Source of the DNA: Kluyvera ascorbata ATCC 33433
GTDB lineage: Bacteria > Pseudomonadota > Gammaproteobacteria > Enterobacterales > Enterobacteriaceae
Length of the DNA: 64,000 nt
NCBI RefSeq assembly: GCF_000735365.1
Contig: NZ_JMPL01000006.1
Location: forward strand, 1 to 64,000
Direction of reading: 5' to 3'
This document shows, one piece after another, positions 1 to 9,075 of the stretch. Numbering within the stretch: position 1 is the stretch's first letter; each line of letters opens with the position of its first letter. The position numbers and the translations under genes were made by a program. Under the pieces are notes generated by a model. That model was not told the origin of the DNA, did not search any database, and saw only the letters and a list, made by a program, of their open reading frames with translations.

Positions 1-1
1 G

Positions 2-1903
2 CTGGCCTACGTGGGCGACGTTGTGGGTACCGGTTCTTCCCGTAAATCAGCGACCAACTCCGTGCTGTGGTTCATGGGTGACGATATCCCTCATGTACCG
101 AACAAACGCGGCGGCGGCCTGTGCCTTGGCGGCAAAATTGCACCTATCTTCTTCAACACCATGGAAGATGCGGGCGCACTGCCAATTGAAGTCGATGTTT
201 CCAACCTGAACATGGGCGACGTCATTGACGTGTACCCGTTCAAAGGCGAAGTGCGTAACCACGAAACCGGCGAACTGCTGGCAACCTTCGAGCTGAAAAC
301 CGACGTACTGATCGACGAAGTACGTGCCGGTGGCCGTATCCCGCTGATCATCGGCCGTGGCCTGACCACCAAAGCGCGTGAAGCGCTGGGCCTGCCGCAC
401 AGCGATGTATTCCGTCAGGCGAAAGACGTGGCGGAAAGCAGCCGCGGCTTCTCTCTGGCGCAGAAAATGGTTGGCCGCGCCTGTGGCGTGAAAGGTATTC
501 GTCCGGGCGCGTACTGCGAACCGAAGATGACCTCCGTCGGTTCTCAGGATACCACCGGCCCAATGACCCGCGACGAACTGAAAGACCTGGCGTGCCTGGG
601 CTTCTCTTCTGACCTGGTGATGCAGTCCTTCTGTCACACTGCCGCCTATCCTAAGCCGGTTGACGTGACCACGCACCACACGCTGCCAGACTTCATCATG
701 AACCGTGGCGGTGTCTCCCTGCGTCCGGGCGACGGCGTTATCCACTCCTGGCTGAACCGTATGCTGCTGCCAGATACCGTGGGTACCGGCGGTGACTCTC
801 ATACCCGTTTCCCAATCGGTATCTCCTTCCCGGCGGGCTCTGGTCTGGTGGCGTTTGCTGCGGCGACCGGCGTGATGCCGCTGGATATGCCGGAATCTGT
901 ACTGGTGCGCTTTAAAGGCAAAATGCAGCCGGGTATCACACTGCGTGACCTGGTTCATGCGATTCCGCTGTATGCGATTCGCCAGGGCCTGCTGACCGTT
1001 GAGAAGAAAGGTAAGAAAAACATCTTCTCTGGCCGCATTCTGGAAATCGAAGGTCTGCCGGATCTGAAAGTTGAGCAGGCGTTTGAGCTGACCGATGCTT
1101 CCGCAGAGCGTTCTGCTGCGGGCTGTACCATCAAGTTGAACAAAGAGCCAATCGTTGAGTACCTGACCTCCAACATCGTTCTGCTGAAGTGGATGATCGC
1201 GGAAGGCTACGGCGACCGTCGTACGCTGGAACGTCGTGTTCAGGGTATGGAGAAATGGCTGGCGAACCCTGAACTGCTGGAAGCTGACGCTGATGCAGAG
1301 TACGCAGCGGTGATCGACATCGATCTGGCTGACATTAAAGAGCCAATCCTGTGTGCGCCAAACGATCCGGACGACGCGCGTCTGCTGTCTGACGTACAGG
1401 GCGAGAAGATTGACGAAGTGTTCATTGGCTCCTGCATGACCAACATCGGCCACTTCCGTGCTGCCGGTAAGCTGCTGGATAACCATAAAGGCCAGCTGCC
1501 GACCCGCCTGTGGGTGGCTCCGCCAACCCGTATGGACGCAGCTCAGCTGACCGAAGAAGGTTACTACAGCGTGTTCGGTAAGAGCGGTGCGCGTATCGAG
1601 ATCCCTGGCTGCTCACTGTGTATGGGTAACCAGGCGCGCGTAGCCGACGGTGCGACGGTCGTTTCGACCTCTACCCGTAACTTCCCGAACCGTTTAGGTA
1701 CCGGTGCGAACGTCTTCCTGGCCTCTGCGGAGCTGGCGGCCGTTTCGGCGCTGATCGGCAAGCTGCCAACCCCGGAAGAGTACCAGACCTTCGTGGCTCA
1801 GGTTGATAAGACGGCGGTAGATACCTACCGTTACCTGAACTTCGACCAGCTCTCTCAGTACACTGAGAAAGCCGACGGCGTTATCTTCCAGACCGCAGTA
1901 TAA
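2..1903 (+). CDS. acnB: Aconitate hydratase B (5'-truncated by window edge)
   Basis: Bifunctional aconitate hydratase / 2-methylisocitrate dehydratase of the TCA and methylcitrate cycles; cytoplasmic [4Fe-4S] enzyme. The reading frame is already open at base 2 (L-A-Y-V-G-D-V-V-G) and runs about 633 codons to a TAA. The full E. coli protein is 865 aa, so roughly 230 N-terminal residues lie outside the window. The cluster cysteines are visible: GSCMTN (Cys codon 1433-1435) and the CSLC motif (Cys codons 1610-1612 and 1619-1621). The apparent ATG/GTG at base 11 is internal, not a start. A REP element and a strong hairpin terminator follow. Confidence 0.98.
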   Translation: MAYVGDVVGTGSSRKSATNSVLWFMGDDIPHVPNKRGGGLCLGGKIAPIFFNTMEDAGALPIEVDVSNLNMGDVIDVYPFKGEVRNHETGELLATFELKTDVLIDEVRAGGRIPLIIGRGLTTKAREALGLPHSDVFRQAKDVAESSRGFSLAQKMVGRACGVKGIRPGAYCEPKMTSVGSQDTTGPMTRDELKDLACLGFSSDLVMQSFCHTAAYPKPVDVTTHHTLPDFIMNRGGVSLRPGDGVIHSWLNRMLLPDTVGTGGDSHTRFPIGISFPAGSGLVAFAAATGVMPLDMPESVLVRFKGKMQPGITLRDLVHAIPLYAIRQGLLTVEKKGKKNIFSGRILEIEGLPDLKVEQAFELTDASAERSAAGCTIKLNKEPIVEYLTSNIVLLKWMIAEGYGDRRTLERRVQGMEKWLANPELLEADADAEYAAVIDIDLADIKEPILCAPNDPDDARLLSDVQGEKIDEVFIGSCMTNIGHFRAAGKLLDNHKGQLPTRLWVAPPTRMDAAQLTEEGYYSVFGKSGARIEIPGCSLCMGNQARVADGATVVSTSTRNFPNRLGTGANVFLASAELAAVSALIGKLPTPEEYQTFVAQVDKTAVDTYRYLNFDQLSQYTEKADGVIFQTAV

Positions 1904-1907
1904 GAAC

Positions 1908-1977
1908 GTAGACCGGACGAGATGCGTTAGCATCGACTCCGGGAAATTCCCGGCGGCGCTACGCTTGGCCGGGCTAC
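1908..1977. repeat. REP/BIME palindromic element
   Basis: Two imperfect REP units face each other: a gtagaccggacgag...gactccggg arm and a cccggcggcgct...ggccgggctac arm. The same arms recur at 9766, 34072, 40274, 40350 and 43756. It lies directly after acnB, where such elements typically protect mRNA 3' ends. Confidence 0.8.
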
Positions 1978-1985
1978 CAGTAAAG

Positions 1986-2013
1986 GCGAGAGTGTGAACT
2001 CTCGCTTTTTTTA
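1986..2013 (+). terminator. acnB rho-independent terminator
   Basis: Perfect 8-bp stem GCGAGAGT/ACTCTCGC (1986-1993 with 1998-2005) around a GTGA loop, followed by seven T residues. Confidence 0.88.
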
Positions 2014-2140
2014 TTTCTGTTTTAACCGCACCAAATGTCTATTACTGCGTTTTACCATTTCCTTAACATCTCTTTACCGCGCGGCAAACTTAATGATTCC
2101 ATAAAATCACCTCGGCATCGGGTCCGAAGGAGCGTTTGCT

Positions 2141-2605
2141 ATGTCCGTTATCCCCCCTTCAGCGTTGGTTAAACTGCGTCCACAGCTGACGTTGTATGGA
2201 GCGCGTCAGATTCTTGAACACGCTCAGACTCAGGCGGCAGCCAGAGCGCGTGCGGTGAGCATTGCCGTTGTTGATATTCACGGTGCGCTTATTGCATTCG
2301 CCCGTGACGACGACGCCTCAGGCGTTACCATCAATACCGCCATCGAAAAGGCCCGCACGGCGGCGCTATTACGCGAGTCATCGAAGGTTTTCGAATCGTT
2401 TATCAATGGTGGTTTACCGAGCTTTCTTTCCACGCCGGACGTGACCCCTTTACAGGGCGGTGTACCGGTGGTTGTTGACGGACTGATCGTTGGCGCGGTA
2501 GGTGTGAGCGGTGCTAGCGGTGATGAAGATGCGGAACTGGCAACCTCAGCGGCGATGCTATTTTCCAGAGATAAAGGAGCAGGTGATGGCAGCACTACAG
2601 ACTAA
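2141..2605 (+). CDS. GlcG/HbpS-family protein (heme-degrading/binding-like domain)
   Basis: 154-aa cytoplasmic protein (no signal peptide). It consists of a single GlcG/HbpS-type domain (former DUF336). The family pattern is clear: SIAVVD (about residue 41), AFARDD, a helix with EKARTAA, GGVPVVVDG, and AVGVSGASGDEDAE near the C terminus. Family members bind heme or corrinoids, or accompany dehydrogenases in glycolate- and diol-type operons; the ligand here is unknown. GAAGGA lies about 10 bases before the ATG. The gene overlaps the next by 20 bp, so the two are very likely translated together. It is absent from the E. coli acnB-yacL interval. The domain call is secure; the function is not. 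Confidence 0.85.
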   Translation: MSVIPPSALVKLRPQLTLYGARQILEHAQTQAAARARAVSIAVVDIHGALIAFARDDDASGVTINTAIEKARTAALLRESSKVFESFINGGLPSFLSTPDVTPLQGGVPVVVDGLIVGAVGVSGASGDEDAELATSAAMLFSRDKGAGDGSTTD

Positions 2606-3308
2606 AACCGTTGTCATTATTGGCGGCAGCTCGGGGATTGGCTTTCGTGTGGCACAGCTTGCGGCACAGGAGGGGGCGAATCTGATTATCGTCGGCCGCA
2701 ACCGAGAACGCCTGACGGCAGCGAGGTCAGAACTGTCACAGATGGGCGTCGCCGTCATGACGCATGAAGCCGATGTGCATAACGCCGACGCGCTGGAGGC
2801 ATTATTTGCGGCACTACCGCCGTTTAACCATCTGGTATCGATGGTCGGTGACGTGATGGGCGGTGGTTTCCTGAATGCGCCAATGGCGACCATTCGTCAC
2901 GTGATGGAATCAAAGTTCTTTACCAACGTCAGAATCGGCCAATTGGCGGCCACTAAGCTGCTGCCCGGCGGTTGCCTGATTTATACCTCCGGCACCGGTG
3001 GACGAGCGCAGGATGCCTGTGCAAGCTATGTCGGCAACCTGGGTATTAACGCGCTGGTGGAAGGTCTGGCAGTTGAGATGGCGCCCAATGTCCGCGTCAA
3101 TGCCGTCTCGCCAACCTGGACGGTGACGCCATTCTGGCGCGATATGCCAGCTGAACAGCTGGAGGCGACCAGACAGCGTTTTGCCGAGTCTATTCCGCTT
3201 GGGCGCACGGCCACGATTGACGAACTGGCGCAGGCCTACCTCTTCCTATTGCAAAATAACTTTATCACCGGACAGCATATCGCCATTGATGGCGGAATAA
3301 TGCTCTGA
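2586..3308 (+). CDS. Atypical short-chain dehydrogenase/reductase lacking the catalytic lysine
   Basis: 240-aa SDR-fold protein. Start chosen at ATG 2586, which follows AAAGGAG at optimal distance; an upstream in-frame ATG at 2511 lies deep inside the preceding gene. The nucleotide-binding GGSSGIG is at residues 13-19, followed by the GRNRERL segment typical of NADP(H)-preferring SDRs. Of the N-S-Y-K tetrad, N114, S135 and Y148 are present. The residue at Y+4 is Leu152 (codon CTG) instead of Lys, and the NNAG motif is replaced by SMVG. The C-terminal ITGQHIAIDGG is standard. The fold is sure, but dehydrogenase activity may be altered or lost. Co-expressed with the GlcG-like gene. Confidence 0.9.
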   Translation: MAALQTKTVVIIGGSSGIGFRVAQLAAQEGANLIIVGRNRERLTAARSELSQMGVAVMTHEADVHNADALEALFAALPPFNHLVSMVGDVMGGGFLNAPMATIRHVMESKFFTNVRIGQLAATKLLPGGCLIYTSGTGGRAQDACASYVGNLGINALVEGLAVEMAPNVRVNAVSPTWTVTPFWRDMPAEQLEATRQRFAESIPLGRTATIDELAQAYLFLLQNNFITGQHIAIDGGIML

Positions 3309-3318
3309 AGCTGATGAT

Positions 3319-3351
3319 AATGCGCTCGGTCAGGCGGTGAGCGCATTTTTA
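3319..3351 (+). terminator. Terminator after the GlcG-SDR unit
   Basis: 9-bp perfect stem AATGCGCTC/GAGCGCATT (3319-3327 with 3339-3347), 11-nt loop, then T-rich sequence. It closes the two-gene unit before yacL. Confidence 0.82.
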
Positions 3352-3456
3352 TTTGCGCGACTATACCCGGCACGCTTTTTTTATTGCTCGCTGCTGCGAT
3401 AATTACCTATAGGTACAATGCAGCGGTGACGCATTGCCTTTGTAGAGGAACAAATT

Positions 3457-3819
3457 ATGGATTATGAATTTCTGCGTGACGTTACCGGAGGGGTAAAAGT
3501 ACGTATGTCGATGGGCCACGAAGTGGTCGGTCACTGGTTTAATGAAGAGGTCAAAGACAACCTCACGCTACTGGACGAAGTGGAACAGGCTGCACGTACC
3601 GTCAAAGGCAGCGAACGCTCATGGCAGCGCGCGGGGCATGAATATACCCTGTGGTTGGACGGCGAAGAAGTGATGGTTCGCGCCAATCAGCTGGAGATTT
3701 CCGGCGATGAGATGGAAGAGGGGATGAGCTACTACGATGAAGAGAGCTTGTCACTGTGCGGCGTTGAGGACTTTTTACAGGTCGTTGCCGCCTATCGCGA
3801 GTTTATCAAGCAGCGCTAA
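3457..3819 (+). CDS. yacL: UPF0231 family protein YacL
   Basis: 120-aa acidic cytoplasmic protein, the same length class as E. coli YacL (UPF0231). Start ATG is preceded by GAGGA. No enzymatic motif is visible. It contains the [18 protein letters not shown] segment and an acidic [14 protein letters not shown] stretch, with a hydrophobic C terminus ([11 protein letters not shown]). The biochemical role is unknown. In E. coli its downstream neighbours are speD and speE; here the convergent yacC begins 33 bp after the stop. Confidence 0.93.
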   Translation: MDYEFLRDVTGGVKVRMSMGHEVVGHWFNEEVKDNLTLLDEVEQAARTVKGSERSWQRAGHEYTLWLDGEEVMVRANQLEISGDEMEEGMSYYDEESLSLCGVEDFLQVVAAYREFIKQR

Positions 3820-3824
3820 CGGAT

Positions 3825-3844
3825 GCGGAGCCTGTGGGCTCCGC
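3825..3844. terminator. Bidirectional hairpin between convergent yacL and yacC
   Basis: Perfect 8-bp stem GCGGAGCC/GGCTCCGC with TGTG loop, lying between two convergent stop codons. There is no long U-tract on either side, so efficiency is uncertain. Confidence 0.55.
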
Positions 3845-3852
3845 GACGCGCA

Positions 3853-4200
3853 TTATTTCACGTAGGCCAGCAGGCTCAGAGAGTCGCGAGCCAGTGCTTT
3901 GCACTTCTTCGAGGTAGGAATGCCGATGCCGCTGAGATCGCGGTAGCTGTCTTCACCCAGCGCCTTCATATTAAAGGTATCGTAGTTGCTGAGATCCCAC
4001 TGATTTTGTTGGGCAAAAAAGACCAATGCGCGACGAATTTGCGTGTTCGGTAGATTCTGGTAACCACAGTCGTTTTTCAGGAAGACAAATACCGCCGTGA
4101 GATCGGCCATATCTTCTGCTTCAGACTCGCTTAAAGCATAACTGGAACTGGACATCGCCAGCAGCGATCCAAGCAGTACCGTTCGGAAAAACGTCTTCAT
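3853..4200 (-). CDS. yacC: PulS/OutS-type pilotin-family protein YacC
   Basis: 115-aa exported protein with a Sec signal peptide (MKTFFRTVLLGSLLAMSSSS, cleavage expected after YA around residue 22). The mature part is a small helical domain of the PulS/OutS pilotin family, with two cysteines (DCGYQ and KKCKA) likely to form a disulfide. There is no lipobox cysteine at the cleavage site, unlike true lipoprotein pilotins. No type II secretion genes are nearby, so the target is unknown. In E. coli it is the neighbour of speE; here it abuts yacL directly. Confidence 0.9.
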   Translation of the reverse strand: MKTFFRTVLLGSLLAMSSSSYALSESEAEDMADLTAVFVFLKNDCGYQNLPNTQIRRALVFFAQQNQWDLSNYDTFNMKALGEDSYRDLSGIGIPTSKKCKALARDSLSLLAYVK

Positions 4201-4278
4201 TTCTTCTACCTTACATCGTCGATATTCAACGTTAACATACTTCCAGAAGCGGCGGGAGGCTTTCTTAAAGCTTTCTGC

Positions 4279-4309
4279 TTGACCTTCCCGCAGGGGTAGG
4301 GTTTAAGCT
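4279..4309 (+). promoter_or_regulatory. CueR-type cueO promoter
   Basis: TTGACC (-35, 4279-4284) and TAAGCT (-10, 4304-4309) are separated by 19 bp, the stretched spacing used by MerR-family regulators. The spacer holds the imperfect dyad ACCTTCCC-GCAGG-GGTAGGGT. It matches the arrangement of the copper-responsive CueR promoters of E. coli copA and cueO. Confidence 0.75.
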
Positions 4310-4343
4310 CAATTAATCACCAGAAGCCGAAAAGGATGTAACG

Positions 4344-5909
4344 ATGCATCGTCGTGATTTTATCAAACTCAGCGCCGCTATCGGCGTTGCCAGCGCCTTG
4401 CCTCTGTGGAGCCGTGCGGTATTCGCCGCCGAGCGCACCATGCTTCCCATTCCTCCCCTGCTTGCCGCCGATGCGAATAATCAGATCTTGCTGACCGTTC
4501 AGGCCGGAAAGACGCAATTTGCGGGAAAAACCGCGACAACCTGGGGCTACAACGGCAGCCTGTTAGGGCCGGCTATTCAGCTGCAACAGGGTAAACCCAT
4601 TACGGTGAAAATTAACAACACCCTGCCGGAAGAGACCACCGTGCACTGGCACGGACTGGAAGTGCCGGGTGAGGTAGACGGTGGTCCTCAAGGGGTTATC
4701 CAACCTGGCGGCAGCCGAACCGTCACGTTTACGCCAACCCAGCGCGCGGCAACCTGCTGGTTCCACCCGCATCAGCACGGCAAAACCGGGCATCAGGTGG
4801 CGATGGGGCTGGCGGGCCTTGTGCTCATCGAAGATGTAGATAGCCAGAAACTGATGCTGCCTAAACAGTGGGGTATCGACGATGTGCCGGTGATTATGCA
4901 GGACAAAAAATTTACCGCCGCCGGTGAGATTGACTATCAGCTGGACGTAATGAGCGCCGCGGTGGGCTGGTTTGGCGATACGCTGCTGACCAACGGCGTG
5001 ACCTACCCGCAGCATACGCCGCCACGGGGCTGGCTGCGCCTGCGTTTGCTGAACGGCTGTAATGCACGCTCACTGACCATTGCGACCAGCGATAAGCGCC
5101 CGATGTATGTGGTTGCCAGCGATGGCGGACTGCTGGCTGAGCCGGTGAAAGTCAGTGAGCTGCCGATGCTGATGGGCGAGCGTTTTGAAGTGCTGGTGGA
5201 TGCCCGCGATGGCAAACCGTTCGATATCCTGACCCTTCCTGTGACGCAGATGGGCATGGCCGTCGCGCCGTTCGATAAGGCGGTGCCGGTCCTGCACGTT
5301 CAGCCTATCGGCATTCCGGGATCAGCAACGCTGCCGGATACACTCGTAGACATGCCTGCACTGCCGTCGCTGGATGGGCTGACTGAACGCAAGCTCCAGC
5401 TCTCAATGGACCCGATGCTCGACATGATGGGCATGCAGGCGCTGATGCAGAAGTACGGAAATCAGGCGATGGGCGGCATGGATCACGGCGGCATGATGGG
5501 CCACGGTGGGATGAAAATGGACCACGGCGGAATGGGTAATATGCACCACGGCGACGGTGGGTTCGACTTCCACAACGCGAACCGTATCAACGGCAAAGCG
5601 TTTGATATGAAAGTGCCGATGTTTGCTGCGGCTAAAGGGCAGTATGAGCGTTGGGTGATTTCCGGCGAGGGCGACATGATGCTGCACCCGTTCCATATTC
5701 ATGGCACCCAGTTCCGCATCCTGCGCGAGAACGGTCAGCCACCGGCGGCGCATCGCGCAGGCTGGAAAGACACCGTTCGTGTTGAGGGCGGTGTCAGCGA
5801 GGTACTGGTGAAGTTTGACCACAGCGCACCGAAAGAGCAGGCCTATATGGCGCACTGCCACCTGCTGGAGCATGAAGATACCGGCATGATGCTCGGCTTT
5901 ACCGTTTAA
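4344..5909 (+). CDS. cueO: Multicopper oxidase CueO
   Basis: 521-aa periplasmic cuprous oxidase that protects against copper by oxidising Cu(I). Tat signal peptide with RRDFIK at residues 3-8. Three cupredoxin domains carry the four copper motifs: HWHG (101-104), HPHQH (141-145), HPFHIH (448-453) and [12 protein letters not shown] (from 504). A methionine/histidine-rich insert (roughly 355-407, repeated DHGGM/GHGGM units) corresponds to the regulatory Cu-binding helix of CueO. The start matches the Tat n-region. It lies behind a CueR-type promoter. Confidence 0.97.
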   Translation: MHRRDFIKLSAAIGVASALPLWSRAVFAAERTMLPIPPLLAADANNQILLTVQAGKTQFAGKTATTWGYNGSLLGPAIQLQQGKPITVKINNTLPEETTVHWHGLEVPGEVDGGPQGVIQPGGSRTVTFTPTQRAATCWFHPHQHGKTGHQVAMGLAGLVLIEDVDSQKLMLPKQWGIDDVPVIMQDKKFTAAGEIDYQLDVMSAAVGWFGDTLLTNGVTYPQHTPPRGWLRLRLLNGCNARSLTIATSDKRPMYVVASDGGLLAEPVKVSELPMLMGERFEVLVDARDGKPFDILTLPVTQMGMAVAPFDKAVPVLHVQPIGIPGSATLPDTLVDMPALPSLDGLTERKLQLSMDPMLDMMGMQALMQKYGNQAMGGMDHGGMMGHGGMKMDHGGMGNMHHGDGGFDFHNANRINGKAFDMKVPMFAAAKGQYERWVISGEGDMMLHPFHIHGTQFRILRENGQPPAAHRAGWKDTVRVEGGVSEVLVKFDHSAPKEQAYMAHCHLLEHEDTGMMLGFTV

Positions 5910-5915
5910 CGTGCC

Positions 5916-5941
5916 ACCGGATAGCGGTCCCGCTATCCGGT
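5916..5941. repeat. Hairpin after cueO
   Basis: Nearly perfect inverted repeat ACCGGATAGC...GCTATCCGGT six bases after the cueO stop. It has no U-tract; it probably stabilises the mRNA 3' end or acts as a weak terminator. Confidence 0.6.
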
Positions 5942-6031
5942 AACCCTCTGGGGTAGATACAGATTTCAGCCATATCATTCAGCGAACTTCTCGCTATACT
6001 CCGGTGGTTAACGATTAATCACGAGGTAAGA

Positions 6032-6556
6032 ATGGCTATCTTTGGTAAGGCTCTGGCAGCCTCTTTTGTCATGCTGGTGGCGGTATCGGCGCACGCTGAC
6101 ATGAAGATGGAACGCAAAGACATCCCTGAATTAAAGCTGAGCATCGAGATCCCGCAGACGCTCACACCAATGCCTGATGACATGGCGAAAATCAAATACC
6201 CTTCTGAAAACCGCCCGCAGGTGATCTATGGTGATGAACGCGGTAAAGCGTCTTTAGGCCTTAGTAACGGTCGCCATGCGCTGCCCGCAGACAAGCTCGA
6301 CGTGGCAAAGGATGCGACGCTGAACATGCTGAAAAACTTCAAACCGCAGGCGGAATCCGTGACGGTGGATGGGCATAAGGCGTGGTTGATTACCTTCCGC
6401 TCTCAGGCGGCGGATACTGATATCCTGAATATGCTGCTGGTGACGTCAGAAAACGATAAAGCCGTGCAGGCCGCGTTTAACATGACAAAAGATTTGGAAG
6501 GGCAATATAAGGATGTGGCCAGGGCTTCACTGCTGTCGATTAAGTTTGATAAGTAA
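6032..6556 (+). CDS. Putative periplasmic protein, possible DcrB/PsbP-like fold
   Basis: 174-aa exported protein. The Sec signal peptide (MAIFGKALAASFVMLVAVSA) is cleaved after AHA at about residue 22, with no lipobox cysteine. The mature part is an alpha/beta domain of about 150 residues (IEIPQTLTPMPDDMAKIKYP, GKASLGLSNG, KAWLITFRSQ, DILNMLLVTS). Its pattern resembles the DcrB/Mog1-PsbP-like family, but this is a weak visual assignment. SD-like GAGGTAAG precedes the ATG. It stands alone between cueO and gcd, where E. coli K-12 has no gene, so it is an accessory gene. Function unknown. Confidence 0.8.
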   Translation: MAIFGKALAASFVMLVAVSAHADMKMERKDIPELKLSIEIPQTLTPMPDDMAKIKYPSENRPQVIYGDERGKASLGLSNGRHALPADKLDVAKDATLNMLKNFKPQAESVTVDGHKAWLITFRSQAADTDILNMLLVTSENDKAVQAAFNMTKDLEGQYKDVARASLLSIKFDK

Positions 6557-6559
6557 ATC

Positions 6560-6620
6560 GGCCGGGCCACAATATTCGTAGCCCGGGCGAGGCGTATACG
6601 CCGACCCCGGGGTCGGCGCT
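6560..6620. repeat. REP element with palindrome between convergent genes
   Basis: REP arm gtagcccgggcgaggcg...gccgaccccggg. It contains the perfect palindrome GCCGACCCCGGGGTCGGC (6600-6617) just beyond the gcd stop codon and may end transcription from both sides. Confidence 0.7.
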
Positions 6621-6625
6621 AACGC

Positions 6626-9016
6626 TTACTTCGCGTCGTCAGGTAACGCATAGGCGACGATATAATCACCCATCTTCGTACCAAACGAACCGTGACCACC
6701 TGCGGAAATGACCACGTACTGCTTGCCATTCACCTCATAGGTCATCGGCGTTGCCTGACCGCCTGCTGGCAGACGGCCCTGCCACAGTTTCTCACCGTTG
6801 CTCATGTTGTATGCGCGCAGGTAGTTATCGGCGGTTGCCGCGATAAACAGCACGTTACCCGCCGTGGAGATTGGGCCACCCAGCATCGGCATACCCATGT
6901 TGAACGGCAGCGGAACCGGCATTGGGAACGGCAGGCTATCCTGCGGCGTACCCAGACGTTTTTTCCATACCACTTCGTTGGTTTTCAGATCCAGCGCGGA
7001 GATATAACCCCAGGCTGGCTGTTTGCATGGCAGACCAAACGGTGACAGGAACGCGTTCAGCGTTACGCCAAACGGCACGCCGTACTGCGGCTGAATGCCG
7101 GACTCGGTACCGCTGGACTTCGCGTCTTTCGGTGGCTCCATTGGGTTGCCTGGTCCGCGCGGAATCAGCTTCGATACAAACGGCAGCGCCATTGGGTTAG
7201 CAATCGCCACCTGACGGTTAGGGTCGACGGAGATACCGCCCCACTCGAACATCCCCAGGTTACCCGGGAACACCAGCGTGCCCTGCTCGGACGGCGGGGT
7301 GAAAATGCCGTCATAGCGCAGTTTGTGGAACATCACGCGGCACACCAGCTGGTCGAACATGGTGGCGCCCCACATATCCGCACCGGTCAGATCTTTCTTC
7401 GGACGGAAGCTCAGATCGGAGAACGGCTGGGTTTTGGTGACGTAGTCGCCTTTGGCCGCGCCCTGTGGAACCGGTTTTTCCGGTGCCGGAACGACCAGCT
7501 CGCCGTTACGGCGGTCGAGCACGAAGATGTTACCGGTTTTCGCTGGCGCGTAGATAACCGGCACCGTTTTACCGTCAACGGAGATGTCAGCCAGCGTCGG
7601 CTGGGACGGCATATCCATATCCCACAGATCGTGGTGAACGGTCTGGTAGCTCCAGGCAAGCTTACCGGTGGTCGCATTCAGCGCCACAATCGAGCTCGCA
7701 TAGCGTTCCTGCTCTGGCGTACGGTTGCCACCCCAGATATCTGGCGTGGTGACGCCCATTGGCAGATACACCAGATCCAGCTTCGCATCATAGGCTGCTG
7801 GAGCCCAGGAGTTCGGCGAGTTGAAGGTGTAGTGCTGGCCTTCGCCTGGAATCGCATTCGGGTCTTTCGCGCCCGGGTCAAAGGCCCACAGCAGTTTGCC
7901 GCTGTTAACGTCAAAGCCGCGGATAACGCCAGATGGCTCACGGGTGGAGAAGTTATCGGTGACCGCGCCTGCAATCACGATAACTTTATCGGTGATAATC
8001 GGTGGTGAAGTAGGTTCGTACATACCCGGAGTGGTGACCGGCATGTCGGTTTGGAGGTTGAGAATGCCTTTGTTGGCAAAGCTTTCACACAGCTTACCGG
8101 TGTCGGCGTTGAGGGCAAAGATACGGCCATCGTTCACCGGCAGGATAATACGGCGCGGACAGTCGGCAACCACGTCAGGGGATGCGTTCGCAGCGGTCGC
8201 TTCATGGTAAGACACGCCACGGCAGGTCACGTGCTGGAAGCTTGGGTCGGTGCCGAGCTGCGGGTCAAAGTGCCATTTCTCTTTACCGGTTGCCGCGTCC
8301 AGGGCAAACACGCGCTGGTGGGCGGTGCAGAGGTAGAGCATATTGCCAATCTTGATAGGGGTGACTTCGTTAGTGATTTCACCCGGATCGTTTGGCTGCT
8401 TCAGGTCGCCGGTACGGAACACCCAGGCTTCCTTCAGATTATGCACGTTATCGGCGTTAATCTGCTTCAGCGGCGAGAAGCGCTGACCTTCCTGGTTGCG
8501 GCCATAGGCCGGCCAGTCTTGATCGGCAACCTGAGAGATTGGCTCTGCAGGCGTCGCATCTGCGCTCAGCGTGCCGTTCACTTCCTGCGGGTCATGGAAA
8601 CCAGCCCAGGTCAGGATACCGGCGCTGATAACCAGCGCGACGACCAGCGCCGCGACGGCTCCGCTCGACGGTACCACCAGACGGCGCCAGACGAATGGCA
8701 AAATCAGCCAGACGCCGAAGATAACCAGTACGTCGCTACGCGGCGTAAGCGCCCAGAAGTCGAAGCCGACTTCCCACACGCCCCACACCATGGTTGCCAG
8801 CAGCAGTACGGCGTAAAGCCACAGCGCTGAACGCTTAGCGCGCCAAAGCTGTGCGGTAATGCCCAGCATCACCAGACCCGCGATAGGGTAATACCAGGAA
8901 CCCCCAATCGCGACCAGCCATATGCCGCCAATCAATAGATATAAGCCGCAGAACGCCGCGAAGAGGGCAGTTAGCCTCCCGAGAAGTCCTGGACGTTGAT
9001 GATTTGTTTCAGCCAT
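6626..9016 (-). CDS. gcd: Quinoprotein glucose dehydrogenase (PQQ-dependent, membrane-bound)
   Basis: 796 aa, the same length as the E. coli enzyme. Oxidises D-glucose to glucono-1,5-lactone on the periplasmic face and passes electrons to ubiquinone. About five transmembrane helices fill residues 1-140. A PQQ beta-propeller follows, with recognisable stretches DWPAYGRNQEGQRFSPL, TAHQRVFALD, ITNEVTPIK, TPDIWGGNRTPEQERYASS, GADMWGATMFDQL and the closing GGHGSFGTKMGDYIVAYALP. It needs PQQ, and no pqq synthesis genes are in this window. Divergent from hpt across a CRP palindrome. Confidence 0.98.
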   Translation of the reverse strand: MAETNHQRPGLLGRLTALFAAFCGLYLLIGGIWLVAIGGSWYYPIAGLVMLGITAQLWRAKRSALWLYAVLLLATMVWGVWEVGFDFWALTPRSDVLVIFGVWLILPFVWRRLVVPSSGAVAALVVALVISAGILTWAGFHDPQEVNGTLSADATPAEPISQVADQDWPAYGRNQEGQRFSPLKQINADNVHNLKEAWVFRTGDLKQPNDPGEITNEVTPIKIGNMLYLCTAHQRVFALDAATGKEKWHFDPQLGTDPSFQHVTCRGVSYHEATAANASPDVVADCPRRIILPVNDGRIFALNADTGKLCESFANKGILNLQTDMPVTTPGMYEPTSPPIITDKVIVIAGAVTDNFSTREPSGVIRGFDVNSGKLLWAFDPGAKDPNAIPGEGQHYTFNSPNSWAPAAYDAKLDLVYLPMGVTTPDIWGGNRTPEQERYASSIVALNATTGKLAWSYQTVHHDLWDMDMPSQPTLADISVDGKTVPVIYAPAKTGNIFVLDRRNGELVVPAPEKPVPQGAAKGDYVTKTQPFSDLSFRPKKDLTGADMWGATMFDQLVCRVMFHKLRYDGIFTPPSEQGTLVFPGNLGMFEWGGISVDPNRQVAIANPMALPFVSKLIPRGPGNPMEPPKDAKSSGTESGIQPQYGVPFGVTLNAFLSPFGLPCKQPAWGYISALDLKTNEVVWKKRLGTPQDSLPFPMPVPLPFNMGMPMLGGPISTAGNVLFIAATADNYLRAYNMSNGEKLWQGRLPAGGQATPMTYEVNGKQYVVISAGGHGSFGTKMGDYIVAYALPDDAK

Positions 9017-9075
9017 AGAAGAGTGTCCATTTGTTTGTTAATTATTGCTTTCATTTCATTATAGGATTTAACAAG

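Noticed and set aside
47-1486. 479-codon open frame on the minus strand across acnB
   Set aside because: It lies wholly antisense to acnB, whose protein is an unmistakable match. The antisense translation has no recognisable domain and is explained by the GC-rich codon pattern.
2511-2585. Upstream start for the SDR gene
   Set aside because: It would overlap the GlcG-like gene by 95 bp and place 25 odd residues before the Rossmann strand. ATG 2586 has a good ribosome site.
8051-8830. 259-codon plus-strand frame inside gcd
   Set aside because: Antisense shadow of the gcd coding sequence, with no domain, promoter or ribosome site of its own.
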